From contig NZ_QGGZ01000011.1 in the NCBI RefSeq assembly GCF_003148825.1, positions 310,001-374,000 on the forward strand: DNA of 64,000 nucleotides, given 5' to 3'. Made by a program: the position numbers and the translations under genes. The notes under the pieces were generated by a model. The model was not told the origin of the DNA. It saw nothing but the letters and a program-made list of their open reading frames with translations, and did not search any database. The DNA is from Streptomyces sp. CG 926. GTDB taxonomy: Bacteria > Actinomycetota > Actinomycetes > Streptomycetales > Streptomycetaceae. Every line of letters begins with the position of its first letter. The first letter of the stretch is position 1. This document shows, piece after piece, positions 7,747 through 16,312 of this stretch.

Positions 7747-7812
7747 CGTGCCGCGTGTGACGCGCCGCGTGTGACGTGCCGCGTGTGACGCGCCGCGTGT
7801 GACGCGCCCGTG
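7729..7812 (+). repeat. 14-base tandem repeat, five units plus a degenerate sixth
   Basis: Units of GTGACGYGCCGCGT start at 7729, 7743, 7757, 7771 and 7785, with a diverged copy at 7799. Y alternates between T and C. The first unit codes for the last residues of the IclR protein and the TGA stop falls in the second. Replication slippage is the likely origin. Confidence 0.9.
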
Positions 7813-7830
7813 GGTGGGTCGGGTGCTGTT

Positions 7831-7875
7831 CCTCCCCCGTGCGGGGGAGGCGGTTACCCATCACGGGGGAGGCGG
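7831..7875. promoter_or_regulatory. Palindrome and spaced direct repeats before the two-component operon
   Basis: CCTCCCCCG, TG, CGGGGGAGG (7831-7850) is a perfect inverted repeat. Its right part belongs to a 12-base direct repeat, CGGGGGAGGCGG at 7842-7853 and 7864-7875, spaced 22 bases, two helical turns. The second copy ends 29 bases before ATG 7905. The arrangement suits binding by a NarL-type response regulator dimer, possibly the one encoded at 10168, but it may also act as a short hairpin. Confidence 0.5.
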
Positions 7876-7904
7876 CGGGGACGCGCAGCCGCGAACGTCG
7901 AGTC

Positions 7905-8897
7905 ATGAACACGCGAGAGACGCACCCGAGTCACCTGACGGAAGCCGAGCCGCCGTCGCCCTCCCCCCTGGGGTCCGGGCGGCGGGTCCTGCGGGCGGTG
8001 GCCCTGGCCTCCACCGTGCCCTATCTGGGGCTCAAGACGCTCTGGCTGTGCGGGAGTCACCTCGGGATACCCGAGGGCAGCGTGCTGCGGGAGCCGGGCC
8101 CGTTCTTCATGGCGGCCAATTCCGTCACGTTGGTCATGGACGCCTGCGTGATCCTGCTCGTGTTCGTGCTCACCGGACCGTGGGGCATACGGGTCCCGGG
8201 CCCGCTGCTGACCGTCCCGGTGTTCGTGGCCACCGGACTGCTGACCCCGATCCTCCTCGGCTTCCCGGGCCAACTGCTCGTACGGGCGCTCGGCTTCGGG
8301 ACGGACCCGACGGGACAGGCGGCGCGGGAACCCTTCCTGGACCCGTGGGTGTTCCACGTCGTCTACACCGGATTCTCGATCCAAGGACTCGCCCTGGCGG
8401 CTCTGTTCGTGCCCTATGCGCGCGAGCGCTGGGGATGGGCCTGGCGGGGCGTGACGGGGGAGCGGCTGCCGTCGTCCACGGGGGTGGTGGCGGCAGCCGC
8501 GGCGGCCGCCGGCCTGGCGGTCGCGGGGGTGTCGCTGTACTGGGCCTTCGGTGGCGCCGCCGGCCTGGGCGCCGAGCGGGCGGCCGCCTACTGCGCCGAC
8601 ACGGCCGTGGTGTCCGCGGTCCACGCGGCGTGCGCGGTCGCCGCCGGAGCCGGCGCTCTGCTGCTGGCCCGTGGCGGGACGCTGCGGGCGGTGTGGTCGC
8701 TGGGCCTCGCCTGGGTCGGCGGGGCGGCGACGCTGAGCTGGGGGGCATGGATGACGGTCGCCGCGCTGGGACCGCAGTTGGACGCCGGTGAAGGGCCTCC
8801 CGGCACCACGGTGTTGATCTACGCTGGCCAGATGATCACCGGACTGCTCGCCGGCACCGTCCTCATACGGTTCCTCGCCACCCGCCGCCCGGCGTGA
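7905..8897 (+). CDS. Polytopic membrane protein of a two-component operon
   Basis: A 330-residue integral membrane protein with about seven or eight hydrophobic segments, for example around residues 25-45, 65-90 (VMDACVILLVFVLTG), 100-125, 145-175, 195-220, 235-260, 270-290 and 305-322. No catalytic or transport motif is recognised. Its stop overlaps the histidine kinase start by four bases, so the two are almost certainly translated together; it could be a sensor partner or the regulated output. ATG 7905 follows the repeat-containing control region; no strong ribosome binding site is visible. Confidence 0.75.
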   Translation: MNTRETHPSHLTEAEPPSPSPLGSGRRVLRAVALASTVPYLGLKTLWLCGSHLGIPEGSVLREPGPFFMAANSVTLVMDACVILLVFVLTGPWGIRVPGPLLTVPVFVATGLLTPILLGFPGQLLVRALGFGTDPTGQAAREPFLDPWVFHVVYTGFSIQGLALAALFVPYARERWGWAWRGVTGERLPSSTGVVAAAAAAAGLAVAGVSLYWAFGGAAGLGAERAAAYCADTAVVSAVHAACAVAAGAGALLLARGGTLRAVWSLGLAWVGGAATLSWGAWMTVAALGPQLDAGEGPPGTTVLIYAGQMITGLLAGTVLIRFLATRRPA

Positions 8898-10171
8898 ACC
8901 GGTCGGCGGTGGCGAGGGCCCGGTGGCGCTGGGTGCACCTGATCCTCGGCGGCGCCCTGCTGATGCCGTACTTCCTCCTCACGGAGGTGGTGGTCGGTGT
9001 CGTCGCGGGTGGGGTCAACGCGCTCAACTCCGGCTCCCTCACCCTCCTGTCCTACGCCGCCTCCCTACCCCTGGTCGCCGTCACGGCGCTGTTCGGGCCG
9101 GTCCGGCCGATGTCGGTGGCCGCCGTCCGGGCCATGTGCGAGGTGCCGGGAGAGGGGTTGGCCGACGGGCCGGCGAGGTCCTGGGCCGCGCGGGTGCGGG
9201 CCTCGGCCTGGTGGACCCTGCACCTGGGGATCGGCGCGCTGATCAGCGCGCTGACCCTCGCGCTACCGCCCATGGCGGTCCTGCTGATCGCGGTGCCCGT
9301 GGTGGGGCGGATGCGGGACGTCGAGTTGGGGTACGGCTGGTTCTCCACGGCCGCCGACCCGTACGTCGCCCCCCTGCTCGGCATCGGACTGCTCGCGGGG
9401 CTCACCCTGTGCGCGGTCGGAGCCGGGAGGCTGCTGGCCGGGACGGCGCCCGTACTGCTCGGGCCCACGGCGGCGGACCGGCTGGCCGCGGCCGAGGAGC
9501 GGGCCGCCGACCTGGCGGTGCGCAACCGGCTGGCCCGCGAGCTGCACGACGCGGTCGGGCACGCCCTGAGCGCCGTCACCCTCCAGGCCGCCGCCGCCCG
9601 GCGGATGCTGGAGCGCGACCCCGACTTCGTACGGGAGGCGCTGGCCGCCATCGAGGACACCACGCGGCGGACGGTGGGCGAGCTCGACGCCGTGCTGGGC
9701 CTGCTGCGGGACGGGGACCCGGCCCGGCCGGACACCGCGCCGGCGCCCACCCTCGCCGCCGACCTCGACGGGCTGCTGGCCCGGACCCGGGCCGCCGGTA
9801 CCACCGTCGTCGCCCACCAGGACCCCGGACCCGCCGGGGACTGGGCCGCCCTCCCCGCGATCGCCTCCCGCGAGGCGTACCGGATCGTCCAGGAGGGCCT
9901 CACCAACGCCCTGCGCCACGGGGCGGGCCCCGTGGATCTGCGGATCCGCGTCCAGGCCGGCCCCGACGCCGCACACCGTGAACTGGAGATCATCATGACC
10001 AATCCCCCGGTGGACCCCGCCGAGGCCCGGGAGACCCGTACCACCGGGGGCCGCGGACTGCGCGGCTCCGCGGAGCGGGCCGCACTGCTCGGCGGCAGCG
10101 TCGAAGCCGGCCCGTACGGGGACCGGTGGCGGCTGCGGGCCGTCCTGCCGCTCGCCGGGGAGGACCGATGA
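8894..10171 (+). CDS. NarL-type sensor histidine kinase
   Basis: A 425-residue membrane kinase. The first 190 residues hold four or five transmembrane segments and replace a classical sensor domain. The HisKA_3 dimerisation domain follows with the phospho-acceptor His in RELHDAVGHALS (about residue 218), then the HATPase domain (N box EGLTNALRHG, about residue 336; G box GGRGLRGSAERAALLGG near 390). GTG 8894 overlaps the stop of the upstream membrane protein gene, and its own stop overlaps the response regulator start. It should phosphorylate the regulator encoded next; the signal is unknown. Confidence 0.9.
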   Translation: MNRSAVARARWRWVHLILGGALLMPYFLLTEVVVGVVAGGVNALNSGSLTLLSYAASLPLVAVTALFGPVRPMSVAAVRAMCEVPGEGLADGPARSWAARVRASAWWTLHLGIGALISALTLALPPMAVLLIAVPVVGRMRDVELGYGWFSTAADPYVAPLLGIGLLAGLTLCAVGAGRLLAGTAPVLLGPTAADRLAAAEERAADLAVRNRLARELHDAVGHALSAVTLQAAAARRMLERDPDFVREALAAIEDTTRRTVGELDAVLGLLRDGDPARPDTAPAPTLAADLDGLLARTRAAGTTVVAHQDPGPAGDWAALPAIASREAYRIVQEGLTNALRHGAGPVDLRIRVQAGPDAAHRELEIIMTNPPVDPAEARETRTTGGRGLRGSAERAALLGGSVEAGPYGDRWRLRAVLPLAGEDR

Positions 10172-10881
10172 CCGTGCCCGCGACCACTCCCACCACCACT
10201 CCCACGACCACTCCGGCACCGCGGCCGCCGTTGCGCATCGTGCTCTGCGACGACGAGCGGATGGTCCGCACCGCGCTGCGGGTCATCCTGGAGGCCGAGG
10301 CCGACCTGGAGGTCGTCGGTGAGGCGGCCACCGGGGCCGAGGCGGTTCCGCTGGTCCGCTCACTGGCCCCCGACGTCGTGCTCATGGACGTCCGGATGCC
10401 CGAGATCGACGGCATCCGGGCCACCGAGCAGATCCTCGCCACCATGGCCGAGCCGCCCCGGATCGTGGTCGTCACCACCTTCGAGAACGACGCCTACGTC
10501 TACGACGCGCTGCGCGCGGGAGCCGCCGGCTTCCTCCTCAAGCGGGCCGACCCCGACGAGCTGATCGGCGCGGTCCGGCTCGTCGCCCGCGGAGACTCGC
10601 TGCTCTTCCCGGCCGCCGTCCGCTCCCTCGCCGCCGCCCACACGGCCGGCGCCCCGCCCGCCGTCGCGCCCTGGGTGGCCCGACTCACCGAGCGCGAGGC
10701 CGACGTACTGCGTCTGATGGCCACCGGGCTGTCCAACCACGAGATGAGCGAGCGCCTCGGGGTCGGACCGCAGACCGTCAAGACCCACGTCGCGGCGGTC
10801 CTCACCAAGACCGGCTCCCGCGACCGTACCCAGGCGGTCATCGCGGCCTACGAGGGAGGCTTCATCATGAAGAAAGGCTGA
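10168..10881 (+). CDS. NarL/LuxR-type response regulator
   Basis: A 237-residue regulator with a receiver domain (about residues 22-140; acidic pocket CDDE, phosphorylated Asp74 in LMDVRMPE, conserved Thr in VVTTF and Lys in FLLKR) and a LuxR-type HTH (about 172-232; LTEREADVLRLMATGLSN, then TVKTHVAAVLTK). ATG 10168 overlaps the kinase stop by four bases. The N-terminus begins with a Thr/Pro tract (TTPTTTPTTTP) coded by a 12-base micro-repeat near 10182-10216, absent from typical regulators and probably a flexible tail. It likely acts on its own promoter region or on unlinked targets. Confidence 0.92.
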   Translation: MTVPATTPTTTPTTTPAPRPPLRIVLCDDERMVRTALRVILEAEADLEVVGEAATGAEAVPLVRSLAPDVVLMDVRMPEIDGIRATEQILATMAEPPRIVVVTTFENDAYVYDALRAGAAGFLLKRADPDELIGAVRLVARGDSLLFPAAVRSLAAAHTAGAPPAVAPWVARLTEREADVLRLMATGLSNHEMSERLGVGPQTVKTHVAAVLTKTGSRDRTQAVIAAYEGGFIMKKG

Positions 10882-10943
10882 GACCCCCGCCACAATCGGG
10901 TCAGAGCGGAACGGTCGGCGCGGTTGGGACGTCCTTCTGGGGG

Positions 10944-12392
10944 ATGAACAAGACGATCAGGCGTGCGTCGGTCTTCTGTCTGCTTCTGGTGCTGGCCCTG
11001 CTGGTCCGTGTCACCTGGGTGCAGGCATACCAAGGCCAGGCCCTCGCAGAAGACAAGCACAACCGCCGGAATCTCATCGCGCAGTACGAGAACCCGCTGG
11101 GCAACATCATCGTGGGCGGGGAGGCGATCACCGGCTCGGAGAAGACGGGCGGCAAGGACTTCGGCTACAAGCGGACCTACGTCGACGGCCCCCTCTACGC
11201 ACCCATCACGGGCTACAGCTCCCAGGCCTACGGCACCACCCTGCTGGAGGGCATCTACAAGAACATCCTCAACGGCTCCGACAGCCGGCTGAGGACCGCG
11301 ATGGACATGCTCACCAACAAGCGGGCTTCTCCCGGCAATGTCCTGACCACCATCGACAAGGACGTCCAGAAGGCCACCTACGACGCGCTCCAGGGCAAGC
11401 AGGGCGCGGCCGTCGCCATGGACCCCAAGACCGGCGAGATCCTGGCCGTCGTGAACAACCCCTCCTTCGACCCGGGCAGCATCGCCGGCGCCAACGACGA
11501 GAAGGCCTGGACCGAGCTGTCCGCCGACAAGGGCAAGGCCATGGAGAACGTGGCGCTGCGCAAGCCGCAGGCGCCCGGCTCCACCTTCAAGCTGGTCACC
11601 CTCGCCGCGGCGATCGAGAACGGCCTCGTCACCGACCTCGACCGACAGACCGGGATCGCCGATCCGTACACGATCCCCGGCACCCGCACCCCGCTGCCCA
11701 GCGAGGCGGGCTCCGCGGCCTGCAACAACGTCTCGGTGCGCACCGCCCTGCGACTCTCCTGCAACAACGTCTTCGCCGAGCTCGCCTCCAAGCTGGGCCA
11801 GGACAAGATGCGGGCGACGGCCGAGAAGCTCGGTTTCAACGTGCAGATCGACACCCCGGTCCGCACCAACCCGCCCAGCAAGTACCCGTCGAAGAAGATG
11901 TCGATCGACCAGGTCGCGCAGACCGGTATCGGCCAGTTCGACGTGCAGGCCACCCCGCTCCAGATGGCGATGGTGACGGCCGCGATCGAGAACGGCGGCA
12001 AGCTCGTCGCCCCGCACCTGGTCTCCGAGGTCACCGACTCGGGCGGCGACGTGCTGGAGAGCTTCAAGGACCCGAAGTCCCAGCAGGTCATGGGTGAGAA
12101 GACCGCCTCGATGATCCGCGACGCCATGCGTACGGTCGCCACCGAGGGCGGCGGCAAGCCGGCCCAGGTGTCCGGCGCCGAGGTCGGCGGCAAGACCGGT
12201 ACCGCCCAGCGCGGCGTCAACAACAGCCTCGCTCCGCTGGCCTGGTTCACCTCCTACGGCAAGTCGAACGGCAAGCAGATCGCGGTCGCCGTGGTGATCG
12301 AGAACTCCGACACCGACCGCTCGGAGATCGGTGGCGGGAAGCTGGCGGCCCCGATCGCCCAGAAGATGATGGCGGCGTGGCTGAAGAAGTAG
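10944..12392 (+). CDS. pbpA: Class B penicillin-binding protein (PbpA/FtsI-like transpeptidase)
   Basis: A 482-residue peptidoglycan DD-transpeptidase. A single N-terminal membrane anchor (about residues 8-28) is followed by a dimerisation region and the penicillin-binding domain with the three active-site motifs: SxxK at 213-216 (STFK), SxN at 271-273 (SCN) and KTG at about 415-417 (GGKTGTAQ). The size and the VLTTIDKDVQKA segment match the Streptomyces PbpA/PBP2 group, which usually sits beside a RodA/FtsW gene; here it stands alone, so it is one of the dispersed paralogues. ATG 10944 was chosen because the anchor follows directly. A strong terminator lies after the stop. Confidence 0.93.
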   Translation: MNKTIRRASVFCLLLVLALLVRVTWVQAYQGQALAEDKHNRRNLIAQYENPLGNIIVGGEAITGSEKTGGKDFGYKRTYVDGPLYAPITGYSSQAYGTTLLEGIYKNILNGSDSRLRTAMDMLTNKRASPGNVLTTIDKDVQKATYDALQGKQGAAVAMDPKTGEILAVVNNPSFDPGSIAGANDEKAWTELSADKGKAMENVALRKPQAPGSTFKLVTLAAAIENGLVTDLDRQTGIADPYTIPGTRTPLPSEAGSAACNNVSVRTALRLSCNNVFAELASKLGQDKMRATAEKLGFNVQIDTPVRTNPPSKYPSKKMSIDQVAQTGIGQFDVQATPLQMAMVTAAIENGGKLVAPHLVSEVTDSGGDVLESFKDPKSQQVMGEKTASMIRDAMRTVATEGGGKPAQVSGAEVGGKTGTAQRGVNNSLAPLAWFTSYGKSNGKQIAVAVVIENSDTDRSEIGGGKLAAPIAQKMMAAWLKK

Positions 12393-12413
12393 CCACGAAC
12401 GCCGCGCGGCCGA

Positions 12414-12444
12414 CGCGCCGGGAACCGTCGAGGTTCCCGGCGCG
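12414..12444 (+). terminator. Perfect 13-pair terminator after the PBP gene
   Basis: CGCGCCGGGAACC (12414-12426), loop GTCGA, GGTTCCCGGCGCG (12432-12444), followed by TTCCC. It lies 22 bases past the PBP stop and only 11 bases before the next start codon. Confidence 0.85.
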
Positions 12445-12455
12445 TTCCCACTCCC

Positions 12456-12953
12456 ATGATCAGAGCCGCGCACCCCGCCGACGTCCCCGCGATCGCCGCC
12501 CTGCACGCCCGGGCCCGCGCCACCTACTACCAGGGCCACATCCCCGAGCAGGCCTACCTGGGCGACGCCGAACTCCAGCGGACCCGCGAGGGCTGGTCGC
12601 GAGCCCTCGCGGACACCGCCGAGGGTGAGGTGCTCTGCGCCGAGCAGGACGGCGAGCTCACGGGGGTCGCCGCGTTCCGCACCCGGGACGGCGAGACCAC
12701 CCTCACCCAGCTCCACGTCGACCCCGTCCACTGGCGCCGCGGCACCGGGGCCGCCCTGCACGCCGCTTGCCTGGACGCCTGGCGGCGGGCCGGAATCCGC
12801 CGGGTCCGCCTGGAGGTCTACGAGCACAACCTCCGCGCCCAGGCCTTCTACGCCACCCAGGGCTGGCTCGCGGACCCGTCGGCACCCCGCTCCGGCTCCC
12901 ACCGGACCCTCTGGCTGCGGGTGGAGCAGGTGCCGGTTCCGTCCGGGGAATGA
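12456..12953 (+). CDS. GNAT-family N-acetyltransferase
   Basis: A 165-residue acetyl-CoA-dependent acetyltransferase. The GNAT fold is visible as LTQLHVDPVHWRRGTGAALHAACL (about residues 87-110), which carries the pyrophosphate-binding R/Q-x-x-G-x-G/A loop as RRGTGA, followed by RLEVYEHNLRAQAFYATQGW (motif B). The acceptor cannot be told from sequence. ATG 12456 has no ribosome binding site and begins 11 bases after the terminator hairpin of the PBP gene, so transcription may start at or near the ATG (leaderless) or a later start may be used. Confidence 0.85.
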   Translation: MIRAAHPADVPAIAALHARARATYYQGHIPEQAYLGDAELQRTREGWSRALADTAEGEVLCAEQDGELTGVAAFRTRDGETTLTQLHVDPVHWRRGTGAALHAACLDAWRRAGIRRVRLEVYEHNLRAQAFYATQGWLADPSAPRSGSHRTLWLRVEQVPVPSGE

Positions 12954-13021
12954 GACGGGCCCCCGAGTGGTTGAACCACAAACCGTTTCACCCCCCCCTG
13001 AACCCGGAGAGAAGAAGGATC

Positions 13022-13729
13022 ATGCGCGTCGAGATCTGGAGCGACATCGCTTGTCCCTGGTGCTACATCGGCAAGGCCCGTTTCACCAAGGGGCTGGCCG
13101 AGTTCGCTCACCGCGACGAGGTGGAGGTCGTCTTCCGGTCCTTCGAGCTCGACCCGGGCGGCGCGAAGGGCGTCACCGCTCCCGTCGTGGAGATGCTCGC
13201 GAAGAAGTACGGCCGCACGCTCGACGAGGCGCGCGGCATGGAGGAGCACGTCGCCGCCAGTGCTCGCGCGGAGGGGCTCACCTACCTCACCGAGGGCCGC
13301 GACCACGGCAACACCTTCGACATCCACCGACTGCTGCACCTGGCCGCCGCCCGGGGTCGGCAGGAGGAGCTGCTCGACCTCGCCTACCGGGCCAACTTCG
13401 GCGAGGAGCGCTCCGTCTTCGACCCCGAGGTGCTGATCGCCCTCGCCGTCGAGGCCGGACTGGACGAGGCCGACGCCCGCGCCGTCCTCGCCGACGACTC
13501 GGCCTACGCCGACGAGGTCCGGGCCGACGAGCGCGAGGCCGCCGAGCTGGGCGCGAACGCCGTACCGTTCTTCGTCCTGGACCGCCGCTACGGGATCTCC
13601 GGCGGACAGCCGGCCGAGGTGTTCACCCAGGCCCTGGAGCAGGCGTGGGCCGGGCGCGAGGTCGAAGAGCCGACCGAGACTGCCGAAGCCTGCGAGCCCG
13701 ACGGCGCGTGCGCGGTCCCGCAGGCGTAA
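13022..13729 (+). CDS. DsbA-family (FrnE-like) thiol oxidoreductase
   Basis: A 235-residue thioredoxin-fold protein with an inserted helical domain and the CPWC active site at residues 12-15 (IACPWCYIGK), typical of the FrnE/2-hydroxychromene-isomerase-like DsbA branch. The cis-Pro loop is visible as GANAVPFFVLD (about 178-188). There is no signal peptide, so it acts in the cytoplasm, probably in disulfide exchange. Two extra Cys occur near the C-terminus (ACEPDGAC), which is unusual and might add a second redox pair. ATG 13022 has GAAGGA upstream. It stands alone between a GNAT gene and an aminotransferase-like gene. Confidence 0.88.
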   Translation: MRVEIWSDIACPWCYIGKARFTKGLAEFAHRDEVEVVFRSFELDPGGAKGVTAPVVEMLAKKYGRTLDEARGMEEHVAASARAEGLTYLTEGRDHGNTFDIHRLLHLAAARGRQEELLDLAYRANFGEERSVFDPEVLIALAVEAGLDEADARAVLADDSAYADEVRADEREAAELGANAVPFFVLDRRYGISGGQPAEVFTQALEQAWAGREVEEPTETAEACEPDGACAVPQA

Positions 13730-13806
13730 GGATCGCCCGGAAAGGTTCGCAGACTCGGCGAACTCGGCAATGGACTGGCGGTCGTTCCTGACGCAGAGTT
13801 GAAGGC

Positions 13807-14868
13807 ATGGATCTTGCGCTAGCCGAAGCGACCCGTGCCGAGTTCGCCCCCTCCACCATCTACCTCAACACTGCCAAGTGCGGGGTCGTCCCGCGCTCCG
13901 CCGTCGCGGCCGTCCGGGAGCTGGCCGAAGCGGCGGGGGCCGGGCTCCCCACCGGTTTCGGCGACTTCGACCGCGTGGACGGGGCCCGGGCGGCCTTCGC
14001 CCGCCTCGTCGGGGTGGACATCGACCGGGTGTCCATCGGCTCGGCCGTCTCCACCCACGTCGGCCTCGTCGCCGCCTCGCTCCCGTCCGGCGCCGAAGTG
14101 CTCTGCCCCGAGGGTGAGTTCTCCTCGGTGATCAACCCCTTCGTGGCACGCGGCGACCTCAAGATGCGCTTCGCCCCGCTCGAATCCGTCGCCGAGCACG
14201 TCGGCCCCGGCACCGCCCTGGTCGCGCTGAGCGTCGTGCAGTCCGCGGACGGCCGCAAGGCCGATCTGGCCGCGGTGCGCGCGGCGGCGACCGCGCACGG
14301 GACCCGGATGCTCGTGGACGCGACCCAGGCGGCCGGCTGGCTCCCCTTCGACGCCTCGCCCTACGAGTACACGGTCACCGGCGGCTTCAAATGGCTGCTC
14401 GGCGTGCGCGGAGCCTCGTACCTGACGGTGTCGCGCGAGGCCCAGCACACGCTGACCCCGCTGCACGCCGGCTGGGTGCCCGCGGTCGCCGACGGGGACG
14501 CCACCTACGGGCCGATGGCGGGACTCGCCCACGGGGCGCGGCGGTTCGACGAGTCCCCCGCCTTCCTGGCCTACCACGCGTCCGCGCCCGCGCTGGCCCT
14601 GCTGGAGCGGATCGGCATCGAGGCCGTGCACGCCCACGACACCGCCCTGGCCGCCCGCTACCGGGCGGGCATCGCGAGCCTGGGCCACGAGCCCGTCCCC
14701 GGCGACGCCGCCATCGTCTCCGTGCCGGGCCTCGTGGACCGGCAGCCCGCCCTGGAGGCCGCCGGCATCGCCACATCGGCCCGCGCGGGCCTGCTGCGGG
14801 CCTCGTTCCACCTCTACAACACGGAGGCGGACGTGGACCGGCTCCTGAACGCCCTCGCCGGCTCCTGA
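13807..14868 (+). CDS. Class V aminotransferase-fold PLP enzyme
   Basis: A 353-residue fold-type I PLP enzyme of the class V/cysteine desulfurase-like group. The PLP-binding Lys is K195 in TGGFKWLLG, and the preceding Asp-x-Thr-Gln is in VDATQAAGW (about residues 162-170), which stacks on PLP. YLNTAKCGVVPRSA near the N-terminus is the substrate-side motif of this group. No desulfurase Cys loop is evident, so the substrate is unknown. It lies 30 bases before an amidohydrolase gene on the same strand and may be co-transcribed with it. Confidence 0.85.
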   Translation: MDLALAEATRAEFAPSTIYLNTAKCGVVPRSAVAAVRELAEAAGAGLPTGFGDFDRVDGARAAFARLVGVDIDRVSIGSAVSTHVGLVAASLPSGAEVLCPEGEFSSVINPFVARGDLKMRFAPLESVAEHVGPGTALVALSVVQSADGRKADLAAVRAAATAHGTRMLVDATQAAGWLPFDASPYEYTVTGGFKWLLGVRGASYLTVSREAQHTLTPLHAGWVPAVADGDATYGPMAGLAHGARRFDESPAFLAYHASAPALALLERIGIEAVHAHDTALAARYRAGIASLGHEPVPGDAAIVSVPGLVDRQPALEAAGIATSARAGLLRASFHLYNTEADVDRLLNALAGS

Positions 14869-14898
14869 CGCGGCAGGTCCCGTGCGTACAGTGCCGCC

Positions 14899-16029
14899 AT
14901 GAGCGATGCGAGGGATGGGAGCGACGTGAATGGTGTGAACGGCGTGAGCGACGTGCTGCACGTGAAGGGGCGGGTACTGGTCGGGCCCGACGAGGTACGC
15001 GACGAGCTCTGGGTGGTCGGCGGGCGGATCTCCTACGAGCGCCCGCTCGGCGCCCGTGAGATCACCACGGTGACCGGCTGGGCGCTGCCCGGACTGGTCG
15101 ACGCGCACTGCCACGTGGGGCTGGACGCCCACGGCCCGGTCGACGCCGAGACCGCCGAGCGCCAGGCCCTCACCGACCGCGACGCCGGGACGCTCCTCAT
15201 CCGCGACGCCGGATCGCCCTCCGACACCCGCTGGATCGACGACCGCGAGGACCTGCCGAAGATCATCCGGGCCGGTCGGCACATCGCGCGCACCCGCCGC
15301 TACATCCGCAACTACGCCCACGAGATCGAGCCGGCCGATCTCGTCGAGTACGTCGGCCGCGAGGCGCTGCGCGGCGACGGCTGGGTCAAGCTCGTCGGCG
15401 ACTGGATCGACCGCGACGCCGGTGACCTCGCCGCCTGTTGGCCGCGCGCCGAGGTCGAGGCGGCCATCGCCGAGGCGCACCGGCTGGGTGCCCGGGTCAC
15501 GGCGCACTGCTTCGCCGAGGACTCGCTGCGCGACCTCGTCGAGGCGGGCATCGACTGCATCGAGCACGCCACCGGCCTCACCGAGGACACCATCCCGCTG
15601 TTCGCGGAGCGCGGGGTCGCGATCGTCCCGACGCTCGTGAACATCGCGAACTTCCCGAAGATGGCGGCGGGCGGCGAGGCGAAGTTCCCGAACTGGTCGG
15701 CGCACATGCGACGGCTCCACGAACGGCGCTACGACACCGTCCGAGCCGCCTACGACGCGGGCATCGAGGTCTTCGTCGGCACGGACGCGGGCGGCTCGCT
15801 GCCGCACGGCCTGGTCGCGGCGGAGGTCGCGGAGCTGGTCAAGGCCGGTATCCCGGCGATCGACGCCCTCTCCGCGACGGCCTGGGCGGCCCGTGAGTGG
15901 CTCGGCAGGCCGGGGCTGACCGAGGGGGCGCCCGCCGACCTGGTGGTGTACGCCGCCGACCCGCGGGCCGACGTGGGCGTGCTGGCGCAGCCGCTTCGGG
16001 TCGTCGTGAACGGCAGGGTCCGGGCCTGA
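14899..16029 (+). CDS. Metal-dependent amidohydrolase (imidazolonepropionase/prolidase-like)
   Basis: A 376-residue TIM-barrel amidohydrolase. The metal-binding HxH is in LVDAHCHVG (about residue 66), a later His is in VTAHCF (about 203) and in IEHATG (about 225), and the Asp is in VGTDAGGS (about 297). A small beta-sandwich made of both termini (residues 15-60 and 340-376) is typical. The substrate is unknown. ATG 14899 has no ribosome binding site, but TACAGT at 14887-14892 would place transcription start at the ATG, so it may be leaderless from its own promoter even though it closely follows the aminotransferase-like gene. Confidence 0.85.
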   Translation: MSDARDGSDVNGVNGVSDVLHVKGRVLVGPDEVRDELWVVGGRISYERPLGAREITTVTGWALPGLVDAHCHVGLDAHGPVDAETAERQALTDRDAGTLLIRDAGSPSDTRWIDDREDLPKIIRAGRHIARTRRYIRNYAHEIEPADLVEYVGREALRGDGWVKLVGDWIDRDAGDLAACWPRAEVEAAIAEAHRLGARVTAHCFAEDSLRDLVEAGIDCIEHATGLTEDTIPLFAERGVAIVPTLVNIANFPKMAAGGEAKFPNWSAHMRRLHERRYDTVRAAYDAGIEVFVGTDAGGSLPHGLVAAEVAELVKAGIPAIDALSATAWAAREWLGRPGLTEGAPADLVVYAADPRADVGVLAQPLRVVVNGRVRA

Positions 16030-16312
16030 GCCGTGGGTCGGCGCCCGGTTGACGTCGCGTGACATCGGTGGCCCGTCGGTCGTTGAAGACGACCGCGCGG
16101 GCGGGATCTCCGTGAAAGGAGGGCACTTGCGTTCACGATGAGGCGCAATGATTCGAATATGCGCCCGGAAACCACCCTTTGGGGTGAAGTAACGTCAGCT
16201 TGCCCCTCGTTCACCCACAGTGCGTAAAGATTCCGGGGTCGAGTCCGTCGGCGCCCGCGGTGTCCCCCATCGGCGGCGCGACGGCACCCAACTCCCCGGG
16301 GGTTCCACCACC
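16030..16312. other. Upstream region of the surface protein gene
   Basis: A 283-base region without a gene. It holds a CACCC-TTTG-GGGTG inverted repeat near 16171-16184 and one isolated GTTCACC heptamer at 16208-16214, which lacks the second 11-base-spaced unit needed for a PHO box. Presumed promoter region of the gene starting at 16313. Confidence 0.4.

Noticed and set aside
7729-7812. CRISPR-like array
   Set aside because: Units are 14 bases with no spacers; a plain tandem repeat.
13819-16065. 748-residue minus-strand open frame
   Set aside because: Covers two clear plus-strand enzymes (PLP Lys, amidohydrolase HxH) and has shadow composition.
16208-16214. PHO box before the LAETG protein gene
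   Set aside because: Only one GTTCACC heptamer; no second unit 11 bases away on either side.
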